From: an uncultured bacterium
GTDB taxonomy: Bacteria > Fidelibacterota > Marinisomatia > Marinisomatales > Marinisomataceae
Length of the DNA stretch: 64,000 nt
Reading direction: 5' to 3'
NCBI GenBank assembly: GCA_943788675.1
Contig: CALSRE010000001.1
Span: forward strand, 113,400 to 177,399
Shown: positions 1 to 11,772 of the stretch, piece by piece
Layout of the letters: each line of letters begins with the position of its first letter
How positions within the stretch are numbered: position 1 is the stretch's first letter
Notes under the pieces: generated by a model
The model's input: only the letters and a program-made list of their open reading frames with translations
What the model was told of the DNA's origin: nothing
Databases searched by the model: none
Position numbers and translations under genes: made by a program

Positions 1-698
1 GTCACAGCGTTTTTGAATACTTCTCTACCATTTTGATAAGGTAAATGGTGCTCTTTCAGCTACAATCTTATCATCTATTCTAAGCGGATTAAATACGAGC
101 CTGGAGCTTTTGCCCCTAAATGTTCAACACCTTTTCCATCAGCAAAAAGATGAGTTGATAAAATCTGACTATCATCTTGAGATTCTTGAAGCACGACTGC
201 ACCAGATCCATCGCCAAACAATACACCCGTTGCTCTACCTTCAGGTGAACGATCAATGATTGTTGACATCAAATCAGAACCAACTAAAAGTACATTTTTA
301 TATTTTCCAGTTTTAATATATTGATCACCCATTTCTAATAAATAAATAAATGCTGAACATGCTGCACTGATATCATATGCAGGAACATGGTGAGTTATAC
401 CTAATTTTTGTTGAATAATTGGTGCCATTCCAGGAAAATTATAATCTGAACTGACCGTACCCACTATAATAGCATCTATTTCATTTGGTGTAATACCAGC
501 TTTTTGGATTGCTTCTATGCAAGCCGGTAGTGCTAAATCAGAATTGGCAGTTCCAGCTTCTACCCACCTTCTTTCCTCAATTCCTGATCTTGTTTTAATC
601 CATTCGTCAGTTGTATCCATCATGTCTTCTAAATCATGATTTGTTACAACGTTATTTGGAACATTAAATCCAATACCTGCTATTTTTGATTTCTTCAT
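1..698 (-). CDS. fabH: 3-oxoacyl-ACP synthase III (FabH), runs off the window edge, frame-disrupted
   Basis: ORF 75..698 MKKSKIAGIGFNVPNNVVTNHDLEDMMDTTDEWIKTRSGIEERRW...YDISAACSAFIYLLEMG. The C-terminal continuation (NPLRIDDKIVAERAPFTL, then QNGREVFKNAV) lies in other frames at 1..~95, implying about two frame breaks. Confidence 0.9.
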
Positions 699-709
699 AA
701 CAATTTTTT

Positions 710-1049
710 GAGCTGATTTATAAGCCGGGTTTTGTACATCAATGATGCGATGATCATTCCTCTCTATTTTATATTTCTATAAAACTCTAGCAATCTACCC
801 TTCCCTCAAATGATGCGAGCAGCATCTTGGGTCTACGTGATCTTGCACCTAGTGGGGTTTACCAGCTAATAATGTTACCATTATTACTGGTGGTCTCTTA
901 CACCACCGTTTCACCCTTACCAAATAAATGGCGGTCTACTTTCTGCTGCACTGTCCATATTCTCACGAATCCCACCTGTTAGGTGGCACTATGCTCTGCG
1001 GTGCCCGGACTTTCCTCTCGAAAAAATCGAGTAATCATCCAATCAGCTC
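710..1049 (-). ncRNA. rnpB: RNase P RNA (bacterial class A-like)
   Basis: Minus strand contains GAGGAAAGTCCGGGC, ACAGTGCAGCAGAAAGTAGACCGCC, GGTAAGGGTGAAACGGTG, a GAGGGAAGGGTAGATTGCTAGAG-type segment and CCCGGCTTATAAATCAGCTC. The ends pair (GAGCTGATT / AATCAGCTC), consistent with P1. Confidence 0.95.
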
Positions 1050-1094
1050 TTGGAGATATAATAAGGGATTGAAATTGAATTAAGAAGAAAAAAA

Positions 1095-1814
1095 TTAATT
1101 TTTTGTATTGTTTTCTGACTTATACAAAAATCTACTACATGTACCACAATTGACTATTTCTTTGGATAGGGCTTCATTAACTAATTGAGGAGGAATATAG
1201 GCTCCACAACCTTCACAATTATTGTCTAAAATTTCTGAACAAGCTACACCTTCTCTAGCATTATAAATTTGCATATATGTTTCCATAATATCTTCCGAAA
1301 TGTCTTTTGCAATATTATCTCTCTCAATTTTTAATGCATTATTTTCTTCTGACACTTCTTCCATTTTGACATTCAAATCATCTTTTTTTGACTTTAATTC
1401 TGTGATGATTCCATCTAATGAAGCTTTATCTTCATCAATTTCTTTTGATAAATTTTCTTTTTTAGTCATTAACTCAATTAACTCTGATTCTTTTTCATCT
1501 AAAAGATTTTTTTCAAAATCTATAGTTTCCATCATGGCATCATATTCTTTATTTGTAGAAATTGATCCATCAATTAGCTTATCTTTTAGAGAATTTATTT
1601 TATCAGAAGTGGTTTGTACAAGCGTTTCATTAGTACTAATAAGCACTGTTGTATCTTTGAGATCGTTTTCTTTATTTTCTAATGATATTTTCACTGAATC
1701 TTCTTCTTCAGTTAATTCTTGGACTTTTGTAGGAAGATCGCCTAGTAATTTATTGATTTCAAATAATTTATTATCTACATCTTGTAATAAAATTATTTGA
1801 TTAATTAGGCTCAT
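1095..1814 (-). CDS. Coiled-coil protein with C-terminal C4 zinc ribbon (COG1579/DUF164-like)
   Basis: Long coiled coil, then CEGCGAYIPPQLVNEALSKEIVNCGTCSRFLY. Confidence 0.8.
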   Translation of the reverse strand: MSLINQIILLQDVDNKLFEINKLLGDLPTKVQELTEEEDSVKISLENKENDLKDTTVLISTNETLVQTTSDKINSLKDKLIDGSISTNKEYDAMMETIDFEKNLLDEKESELIELMTKKENLSKEIDEDKASLDGIITELKSKKDDLNVKMEEVSEENNALKIERDNIAKDISEDIMETYMQIYNAREGVACSEILDNNCEGCGAYIPPQLVNEALSKEIVNCGTCSRFLYKSENNTKN

Positions 1815-1917
1815 AGAATAAGATATTTCTCTGCTGTCTTCATATCGAGATGAATATATTCTAATTACATTACAAAAAAAACATTTATTATGACTTTAAT
1901 TAATTATATTATTTCAC

Positions 1918-2247
1918 GTGTCAAACTTTGAAAAATTAAAGACTTTTGAGCCATTGCCCTCCTCTTTAACTATAAGAGAATCTTCAATTCATGGATTAGG
2001 TCTTTTTGCTTCCACAAAAATTACTTCTAAAACAGAGCTTGGAATCACTCATGTTAAAGATAAAAGATTTTCACATGGATATATTAGAACGCCATTAGGT
2101 GGATTTTTTAATCATTCAATAACCCCAAACTGCGAAGCTGTATATGATGGAGATTTTATAAAGCTATCAACAATAAAAAATATAAATCTCGGTGATGAAA
2201 TTACCGTTGATTACACAAAACATGATTGGATAAAAAAAGATTTATGA
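1918..2247 (+). CDS. SET-domain protein (putative lysine methyltransferase)
   Basis: GTG start; IRESSIHGLGLFAS, FFNHSITPNCEA and LGDEITVDYT match SET-domain motifs. ATGA overlap with metK. Confidence 0.85.
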   Translation: MSNFEKLKTFEPLPSSLTIRESSIHGLGLFASTKITSKTELGITHVKDKRFSHGYIRTPLGGFFNHSITPNCEAVYDGDFIKLSTIKNINLGDEITVDYTKHDWIKKDL

Positions 2248-3360
2248 AAAACTATTTTTTTACATCTGAATCAGTAACAGAAGGTCACCCAGATAAAGTT
2301 GCTGATCTAATTTCAGATAATATTGCAAATTATCTAATAAATCAGAACGAAAGTCATAGAGCGGCTATTGAAACAATGGTTTCGTCAAACATGGTAACCA
2401 TTGCTGGAGAAGTCAAAACAGACTTAATGGACAATACTGATTCAATTGAAGAATTAGTTAGGCAAACCATTAGAAACATTGGTTATGAACAAAAAAACTT
2501 TCATTGGAATACACTATCTTTTAAAAACTTAATTCATACTCAAAGTGTTGATATTGCTAGAGGCACTGATGACTTTGGTGCAGGTGATCAAGGAATGATG
2601 TTTGGCTATGCATGTAATGAAAACGATTCTTTAATGCCAAGTGCCATCTACTACAGCCACAAGATTACTAAAGCGCTTTCTACGGCAAGACATAATGGAC
2701 AAGACTGGATGGGTCCAGATGGAAAAGCGCAAGTAACAGTCGAATATAGTAATGTGAATGACCCAGTAAGAATATCAAATGTGGTTTGTAGCACTCAACA
2801 TAGTAAAGATTTAAAAGATAATCCTGATGAAGTGCAAAAAAGAGTAGAAAAAATTATCAAACCAGAATTAAATGATATGTTTGATGATGATACTATTTTT
2901 CAAATTAACCCAACTGGTAATTTTGTTACAGGTGGACCAGATGGCGATACTGGAGTTACTGGACGAAAAATCATAGTTGATACGTATGGTGGCTATGCAC
3001 CTCATGGTGGAGGAGCATTTAGCGGAAAAGATTGTACAAAAGTTGATAGAAGTGGTGCATATATGGCAAGGTATTTAGCTAAAAATATTGTTGCATCAGG
3101 AGTTCGCAAAATGCTACTATCCAACTCAGCTATGCTATAGGTGTTAAAGAGCCTGTATCGCTTTACGTATATTGTGATGGTAGAGTTAGAAATGATATAT
3201 CAGATTGGATTTATCAAAATATTGATTTGACACCTTTAGGAATTATTAGAAGATTTAATCTATTTACATTAGATCTAACTAAAACTACAAATTATGGCCA
3301 TTTTGGTAAAAAAATCTTGCTTGGGAAAATACTGATATAGCAAATCAATTAAACTTTTAA
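2244..3360 (+). CDS. metK: S-adenosylmethionine synthetase, frame-disrupted
   Basis: FFTSESVTEGHPDKVADLISD, GAGDQGMMFGYA, NPTGNFVTGGPDGDTGVTGRKIIVDTYGG. Frame breaks near 3110 (TIQLSYAIGVKEPVSLYVY continues in another frame) and near 3311 (NLAWENTDIANQLNF). Confidence 0.93.
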
Positions 3361-3368
3361 GAGGAAAA

Positions 3369-4854
<1,486 letters not shown>

Positions 4855-4984
4855 TTTTCAATATTTATTTTTGGCAAATTTGATAATAAAATTATTTAGC
4901 TGATAAATAAAATAATAGCACTATTTTAATTATTTTCATTTCGCCACTCTTCATAACTTGTTTCATTAATTAATTTTTATTTCT

Positions 4985-5472
4985 GATGGGTCTCCTATTT
5001 TATATATGTCCAAGAAAATTATGGTTTAAATCATAAGATTTTTAATCTCTACAAATTTAGGACTATGAAACGTCATACACCTCGGAGCTCCCAACTGAAG
5101 AATTGTAGTAATGCCGAAGAATAGTTACATTTCAATTTTTGGTAAGTATTCTTAAGAAAATTTAGTTTCGATGAACTTACCCCAGTTTTTCAATATGTTC
5201 TCAAAGGTGATATGCATTTTATAGGTCCCAGGCCATGCATGGCAAAAAATGAAGAGATTGTCAAAGAAACTGAGGGAGCTCAATATGGTGTACATAAAAT
5301 AAAGCCTGGAATAACTGGTCTAGCTCAGGTTGAAGGTAGAGATAGCAATAGTTATGAACAAAAGGTTGATTTAGATTATACTTACTTAAAGAATAAAAAT
5401 TTTTTAATGAATTTAAGAATACTAATAAAAACAATATTTGTAGTTCTTTTCACTAGAGACATAAAGCATTAG
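4985..5472 (+). CDS. Polyprenyl-phosphate sugar-1-phosphate transferase (bacterial sugar transferase family), frame-disrupted
   Basis: IFNLYKFRTMK in one frame (~5040), then GDMHFIGPRPCMAKNEEIVKETEGAQYGVHKIKPGITGLAQVEGRDSNSYEQKVDLDYTYLKN in frame 5212..5472. Confidence 0.8.
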
Positions 5473-6942
5473 ATGATTTTAAATACAATATATAAAAATG
5501 ATGGTGCTGAATCAGTTCACTATTTCGATAATGAAATAAATGTTTTCACAAAATTTGATAAAGTTTTTATCGAAGAAAATTCATCAATAACTGAAATACA
5601 AATACCAATTAAATGGTGGAAAAAAATCGTTGGTAATATAAGAATATTAAGAAGATTATTAAGAATTGATCAATACACCATTAAGTTAGTAGGAAAAAAT
5701 AAACAAGGTTTAGTTATAATAAATGATGGTAATGTTTACTACTATGATAAGCAAAAAAAAATATTGCAATTAACTTTAAAATTAAAACAGTGTAGACAAT
5801 TACTAAAAAATTCAATATGTGAAACGAAAGATGGGGAGCTTTTTTTTGGAGAATATGGGCAAAATAAAAAAAGGCAACCAATACCTATTTATAAATCTGC
5901 CGATAAAGGTAAATCTTGGAACATAGTTTATAATATTGAAGCAAAGAAGGCTAGACACGTACATGGATGTTTTTGGGATAATTTTGAAAATAAAATTTGG
6001 ATTTTGACAGGTGATTTTAAGGATGAAAATCACTTTATATGCGTAGATAAAGAATTCAAAAAAATAGAATGGATAGGTGATGGAACGCAGAAATTTAGGG
6101 CATGCAATCTCTTTTTTGAGGAAAATTATATTTATTGGATTACAGATTCAGAACTTGAGAAAAATTATCTTTATAAATTAAAAAGAGAAAATAGAAAATA
6201 TCTTAGGCTACAACCTTTCCCAGGTCCAGTATGGTATACCAAAAAAATAAATGAAAATAATTACTTAGCTTCAATAACGTGTGAGAAAGGACCAGGGTCA
6301 CATCCTAATTACGGTTTTATATATCATTCAAAAAACTTAGAAAAATGGAATAAAGTTATGGTACTAGAAAAAGATTTTTGGCCAAAAAAATATTTTAAAA
6401 ACGGAGTAATTTCATTTTCAGATGGTAAACAAACACATGATTCATTCGAAATATCGGGTGAAGGTTTTAAATATTTTGATGGTAATTCTCATATCTGTGA
6501 AATTTTAAGTATTAATAAATATGTAAAAAAATTTATTATAAATAATATTTTAGATTTAAATAAACTATCTTTAAAAAAAGGATATCTTAGTTCTAAAAAA
6601 AGAAAGTTTTCAGAATTGGATACAGATGATCTTATACACTTAATCCAAACTACTGACTATAATGATATTGATATTAAACTAAGCGAAAAAATTTTAAAAT
6701 TTTGTGAAGTTAAAAATAATTCATCAATAGAAATTTATAATAACTTTAAAGGAGATCATAAAATTGAATTATTAATATCTGTTCTTTTATTGAACTATTC
6801 AAAATTTGATGATTTAAGATATTTGAATGTTGTTTTAAAAATACTTGATAATTTTAATAATAGTTATTTCTCACAAAAAAATAATAAATCTAATTTCAAT
6901 AGTCTGGTTGAAATCCTAATATCAAACAAATTTTATGACTAA
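5473..6942 (+). CDS. BNR/Asp-box beta-propeller-like protein of unknown function
   Basis: Asp-box SADKGKSW (5896..5919); sialidase-like repeat spacing; C-terminal extension without a recognised motif. Confidence 0.6.
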   Translation: MILNTIYKNDGAESVHYFDNEINVFTKFDKVFIEENSSITEIQIPIKWWKKIVGNIRILRRLLRIDQYTIKLVGKNKQGLVIINDGNVYYYDKQKKILQLTLKLKQCRQLLKNSICETKDGELFFGEYGQNKKRQPIPIYKSADKGKSWNIVYNIEAKKARHVHGCFWDNFENKIWILTGDFKDENHFICVDKEFKKIEWIGDGTQKFRACNLFFEENYIYWITDSELEKNYLYKLKRENRKYLRLQPFPGPVWYTKKINENNYLASITCEKGPGSHPNYGFIYHSKNLEKWNKVMVLEKDFWPKKYFKNGVISFSDGKQTHDSFEISGEGFKYFDGNSHICEILSINKYVKKFIINNILDLNKLSLKKGYLSSKKRKFSELDTDDLIHLIQTTDYNDIDIKLSEKILKFCEVKNNSSIEIYNNFKGDHKIELLISVLLLNYSKFDDLRYLNVVLKILDNFNNSYFSQKNNKSNFNSLVEILISNKFYD

Positions 6943-7729
6943 TAAAGGTATTATAATATTCTCTCCGAGCAAATACAGTCTTTACACATTATGTGTTGCT
7001 AAAATGTGTTTAGATCAAAAAATTCCTATTGCAGGTATTATTGTTTTAAAACTATTTAATTTTCAAAGATTCAAATCTGAGTTTAGAAGAGATGGAGATA
7101 GATTACTAAAAAAAATATGGAAAAAAATTTTTTTAAAAGAGAAAGCATATACCAATAAACGCTTTAATATAGTTAATCTCAAACAAACCTTAAACCTAGA
7201 TGATAGCAATATTGTAAATTTTGCGAGAAAAAATAAAATTGAATTAATTTTCTGTAACAATTTTAACAATTCAAAGATAGAAAAATTTTTAAAAAAAATA
7301 AAACCAGAAATAGCGTTATTTACAGGAGGTGGCATAATTAAAAATAAAATAATAAATAATTTTAAAATTGGTATTGTTAATTGTCACATGGGTCTATTGC
7401 CAGATTATAGAGGTATGGATGTTGTAGAATGGCCAATACTAGAAAAAAATTTTAAAAAATTAGGTTTAACAACGCATTTAATGGATACTGGGATTGATAC
7501 TGGAAAGATAATTCAAAAAAAAGTATATAAACTAAAATCTAAAATAAGTATTAAAAATATAAGAAATGACTATGAAACGTTAATGTGTAATCTCCTTATT
7601 GAAGCATATTTTAAATTGCGAAATGATGAAAAACTTTTAACTCAAAATTTTAGTGATGGAAAACAATATTTTATTATGCATAAAAAACTAAAGCATTATG
7701 CAAATATGAATATTAGAAAAAAGAAATGA
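6935..7729 (+). CDS. Formyltransferase-family protein (possible sugar N-formyltransferase)
   Basis: IVNCHMGLLPDYRGMDVVEWPILEKNFKKLGLTTHLMDTGIDTGKII matches the formyltransferase Asn-x-His...Asp pattern. Confidence 0.8.
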   Translation: MTNKGIIIFSPSKYSLYTLCVAKMCLDQKIPIAGIIVLKLFNFQRFKSEFRRDGDRLLKKIWKKIFLKEKAYTNKRFNIVNLKQTLNLDDSNIVNFARKNKIELIFCNNFNNSKIEKFLKKIKPEIALFTGGGIIKNKIINNFKIGIVNCHMGLLPDYRGMDVVEWPILEKNFKKLGLTTHLMDTGIDTGKIIQKKVYKLKSKISIKNIRNDYETLMCNLLIEAYFKLRNDEKLLTQNFSDGKQYFIMHKKLKHYANMNIRKKK

Positions 7730-8466
7730 AAATTATTTTACTCAGACATGGACAAAGTCAATGGAATCTTGAAAATAGATTTACAGGATGGAAAGATGTA
7801 ACGCTTACTGCTGAAGGTATTGAAGAAGCAAAATATGCCGGAAATGCTATTTTAAAAAATAATATTTGTATACAAAATATTCATACTTCAATACTAACAA
7901 GAGCAGTAGATACTTCAAAAATTGTATCAAATATTATTGGTTTTGATAAAAACAAAATTGTGTATGACTGGAGACTAAATGAAAGACATTATGGTGCATT
8001 AGAAGGTTTAAATAAATCAGAAACAGCTGGTAAATATGGAGAAAAACAAGTTCTAATATGGAGAAGGAGTTTTAGCACTCCTCCCCCACTTCTTAAAAAT
8101 AATGATTTTAGACACCCCAAAAATTCAATGCTTTTTAAAGATATTTCAATTGATAAACTTCCATCAGGAGAAAGTCTTAAAGATGTTATTATAAGATTGA
8201 ACCCTTTTTGGGAAAAATTTTTAAAAAATGTTAAACAAAGTTCACGAAATCACTTAATTGTTGCTCATAGTAATTCACTGAGAGCAATTGTTAAAATTTT
8301 GGAAAATCTTTCAGAGAAAGAAATATTAAATGTAAATATTCCTACAGGAATTCCTCTGGTGTACGAGCTAGATACCAAATTTAATATAATTATGAAAAAT
8401 TATTTGATCGATAGTAATACTCTTAAAGAAAAACAGGCTTTAGTAGAAAATCAAGGTAAAAAATGA
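7726..8466 (+). CDS. gpmA: 2,3-bisphosphoglycerate-dependent phosphoglycerate mutase
   Basis: LLRHGQSQWNLENRFTGWKDVTLT, LNERHYGALEGLNKSETAGKYGEKQV, RRSFSTPPP, IPTGIPLVYELD. Confidence 0.93.
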   Translation: MKIILLRHGQSQWNLENRFTGWKDVTLTAEGIEEAKYAGNAILKNNICIQNIHTSILTRAVDTSKIVSNIIGFDKNKIVYDWRLNERHYGALEGLNKSETAGKYGEKQVLIWRRSFSTPPPLLKNNDFRHPKNSMLFKDISIDKLPSGESLKDVIIRLNPFWEKFLKNVKQSSRNHLIVAHSNSLRAIVKILENLSEKEILNVNIPTGIPLVYELDTKFNIIMKNYLIDSNTLKEKQALVENQGKK

Positions 8467-9428
8467 ATATAATAAATGAAAAAAAACTTAGGAGAAAAAT
8501 ATCTAAATTAAAAGTTCTCGTAATTGGAGATTTAATGTTGGATTTTTATCAAGAAGGAAAATCGGCAAGACTATCTCCAGAAGCTCCTGTTCCTGTTGTA
8601 GAGCTCATGAAAGAAAAATTTGAAGCTGGAGGGGCTGCTAACGTAGCAATAAATTTATCAAAAATGGGTGCAAATGTAACATGCATAGGATATGTTGGAG
8701 ACGATTTATGGGGAAAAAAACTAACAAAGATTCTAAAAAATTATAAAGTGAATACAAGAAATATTGATATAATTAAAAATCATATAACAACTGTTAAACA
8801 AAGGATTATTTCAAATTCAAATCAAGTTGTAAGAGTTGATCATGAAAAAGTCCTGAAAACATGGAAACCAAGAATAAATATAAAATATGAAAAATATGAC
8901 ATTATAATTTTATCAGATTATAATAAAGGTGTTTTTAAAAATAATTGGTTTAAAAACAATGGTAACATTGTAGTTTTAGATCCAAAAAAATCAAACAACC
9001 ACTTATTTAAAAATTCTTCAATTATAACTCCGAATTTAGATGAACTATCAATTTTATCAGGAATTAAAAATATTGTGAATAATAACTTAGTTCATAAAGC
9101 TTCTAAAATACTTATTGAAAAATATGGGTTTGAATATGTGATTGCAAAGAAAGGACGAAAAGGTATCTCAGTAATTAATAATCAATTCAATATTGAAAAT
9201 ATTAAACCAATTAAAATTAATAATCCTGATGTAACTGGAGCTGGTGATACAGTAATTGCTATTTTTTCTCTATTTTATGTAATAACAAAAAATGTTCGTA
9301 AATCTGCTTTAATAGCTAATTGCTCTGCAGCAATGGTTGTTAATAAAAAAGGTACAGTTGCTTGCTCATTAAATGAATTAATAAATTTTTCTATAAATAA
9401 TAAAATTAATTTATCTATCTCTCTTTAA
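8463..9428 (+). CDS. PfkB-family heptose-7-phosphate kinase (RfaE domain I / HldA-like)
   Basis: VLVIGDLMLDFYQEGKSARLSPEAPVPVVELMKEKFEAGGAANVAINLSKMG and NPDVTGAGDTVIAIFSL. Confidence 0.85.
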   Translation: MNIINEKKLRRKISKLKVLVIGDLMLDFYQEGKSARLSPEAPVPVVELMKEKFEAGGAANVAINLSKMGANVTCIGYVGDDLWGKKLTKILKNYKVNTRNIDIIKNHITTVKQRIISNSNQVVRVDHEKVLKTWKPRINIKYEKYDIIILSDYNKGVFKNNWFKNNGNIVVLDPKKSNNHLFKNSSIITPNLDELSILSGIKNIVNNNLVHKASKILIEKYGFEYVIAKKGRKGISVINNQFNIENIKPIKINNPDVTGAGDTVIAIFSLFYVITKNVRKSALIANCSAAMVVNKKGTVACSLNELINFSINNKINLSISL

Positions 9429-10630
9429 TAATATCTAACATTTTATTCGCTAATTTTTTGTGATTATATGCATTCGCTAATGATGTACAATCTTCTTTAC
9501 AAGTATTGTAAACTAAATGATTATCTTTGAGAAGTAATAAATTTTCTTTGAAGCTTTGATAATTTTCAGGTTCAAAAAAAACTCCTGCATTATACTGTTC
9601 TAAAATTTTTCTTGCTTCCCCATCTACGCCCAATAAAATTGGTTTTTTCATTGATGCTAAATTGAACAATTTTGAAGGAATAACTTTAACAAAAGCATCA
9701 TTTTTCTTCAAATTAACAAGACCAATATCACAAATTGAAATATAGTCTAATAAAGATTCTTCCCCGACAGTATCAATAAATGTAATGTTTTCCAATTTAT
9801 ATTTCTTGGACAATTGCAGTAAACTGTTCTTCTCAGCTCCATCACCAACAAATAAAAAATGAAATTCGTTATCTGACATTTTATGATTTGATTCAATTAT
9901 AAAATCTAAAGCGTGAGAAATACCATGAGTACCATAATATCCCACAACAAACTTATTTTTTAAATTAAGTTTTTCAATCAATTTATGATTTTTTACTTTA
10001 GGGCTATAGATTTCTGAATCTACTCCATTAGTAATTACATGAATTTTATTAGGACTAATTCCTCTAGAAATCAAATTTTCTTTAAATGCTTTGGTCAGTG
10101 AAATGACTATTTTAGCATCATTATAAAGAAATAGTTCTATACTTTCTAATATACTTAATACTGATTTATTTCTTATTACACCAAGTGCCTCAATAGACTC
10201 AGGCCATAAATCTCTTAATTCAAAAACCCAGGGCTTTCTTTTAATTTTACTCAGAAAAAAAGCTGACCATGTAGTAAAAAATTGAGGTGATGTAGCAATT
10301 ATTATATCATACTTTTGGAATAATCCAAAAAATAAACTCATAATTGCATAGCTTAATTGATCAAGAATTCTTTTAACTACACCAGAATTCGCTGCCATGT
10401 ATGACCAAACTCTGATTAATGTAATTTTTTCCATCCTCTATTGTTTCTTTTGTGTAAAATTTATTTTTATAACCACTATAAACTTTACCTTTTGGATAAT
10501 TTGGGAAACAAGTGATTACAGTAATATGTATATCATCTTTTTTAACCCATTCTTTGATATTTTTCATTGTTCTTGTTGCAGGAGGATTAACCTCAGGGGG
10601 AAAATTATCTGTCAGAAATAAAATTTTCAT
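9415..10630 (-). CDS. Glycosyltransferase family 4 (WbuB-like), single frame break
   Basis: ORFs 10373..10630 (MKILFLTDNFPPEVNPPATRTMKN...) and 9415..10434 (ITLIRVWSYMAANSGVVKRILDQLSYAIMS...FELRDLWPESIEALG) are N- and C-parts of one protein; break near the T-run at ~10425. Confidence 0.88.
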
Positions 10631-11772
10631 AACATTCTTAAATCTCTTGTTAAAAATGTTTCAAGTTTTTTATAGTCTTTATCTGCTAAAAATAAATTAG
10701 TATCTAACACATTCAAGTTTTTGACATACTTGTTGTAATTATTGAATATCATTTCTAATGAGCACTTTAAATCCTCAAGATTTTGATAATTTGTTTGTAA
10801 GCCAATTGACAAATCAATAACTCGTGAACCTAAATATGTATTTTTAGATGTTATAATTGGCACCTTATAATACATAGCCTCATATAGTTTATTTGGTAAA
10901 GCTAATCTGTTATTCATTGATTTATTTATTTTGCTGTATGGCATATAAAGTATATCTATAGAACTATAAATCTTAGAAACATCATTAAAAAATTTGTAGG
11001 GACCAAAATATTTTACATTTTCTATTTGTCGAGCGTAAGCCGTAATTTTTTCTGCGTATTTGCCCATCCCATAAATATGAACTTCGTATCTACTATCATT
11101 TTTAACAGCTTCAAAAAGCCTTTCATACACATCTAATTGTAATAAAAGGCCAACAATACCAATTATCCTTTTTGAATTTTTATTTTTTGGTACTTTTTCA
11201 GGTAATAAAGATTTTAAAGGCTTATTTTCTAAAACAAAAAAAGCACCTTTAAAAAAAATTTTATAATGTTCCGTAAAAAATTTTTCAGATGTAACTATTA
11301 ATTTATCAACGCTTCTAAAAACAATTTTTTCTAGAAATAAAAAAATCTTTGCATTTAATGAAGTAGATTGATGATAAGAAAGAAGATCAGATATTTGAAT
11401 TACTTTTGTCGTTTGTTTTGATCTAAATATGCTTGAGATATTATACATTAATTGCATATCAATATTATTTGTAATGCATATATCAATTTGATATTCATTT
11501 AATTTTTTGTTTAAAGTAATAATTGAGGTTAAATATTTCCATATTCTATTAAAATAATTTGATATTGATGATAAACTATCAGGAATAATATCTAAAATAA
11601 AAATTTGCTTTACATCATATTTGTAATCTTCTAATAAATCATTCATAATATTTCTGTAAAAATATATTAGAATAACATTATTTTTTTGGGATAAAAATTT
11701 AATTTGTTTTACAAACCTAGGATTAGGCTGATGACTTAGAAGAAATAGAATATTTAATTTATTTTTATTCAT
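10627..11772 (-). CDS. Glycosyltransferase (GT4-like)
   Basis: GT-B pattern: KRIIGIVGLLLQLDVYERLFEAV, VHIYGMGKYAEKI, NRLALPNKLYEAMYYKVPIIT. Confidence 0.75.
   Translation of the reverse strand: MNKNKLNILFLLSHQPNPRFVKQIKFLSQKNNVILIYFYRNIMNDLLEDYKYDVKQIFILDIIPDSLSSISNYFNRIWKYLTSIITLNKKLNEYQIDICITNNIDMQLMYNISSIFRSKQTTKVIQISDLLSYHQSTSLNAKIFLFLEKIVFRSVDKLIVTSEKFFTEHYKIFFKGAFFVLENKPLKSLLPEKVPKNKNSKRIIGIVGLLLQLDVYERLFEAVKNDSRYEVHIYGMGKYAEKITAYARQIENVKYFGPYKFFNDVSKIYSSIDILYMPYSKINKSMNNRLALPNKLYEAMYYKVPIITSKNTYLGSRVIDLSIGLQTNYQNLEDLKCSLEMIFNNYNKYVKNLNVLDTNLFLADKDYKKLETFLTRDLRML

Noticed and set aside
1300-1800. ORF 1300..1800 on the plus strand (166 aa)
   Set aside because: Antisense to the zinc-ribbon coiled-coil gene; Ser/Phe-rich shadow translation with no recognisable domain.
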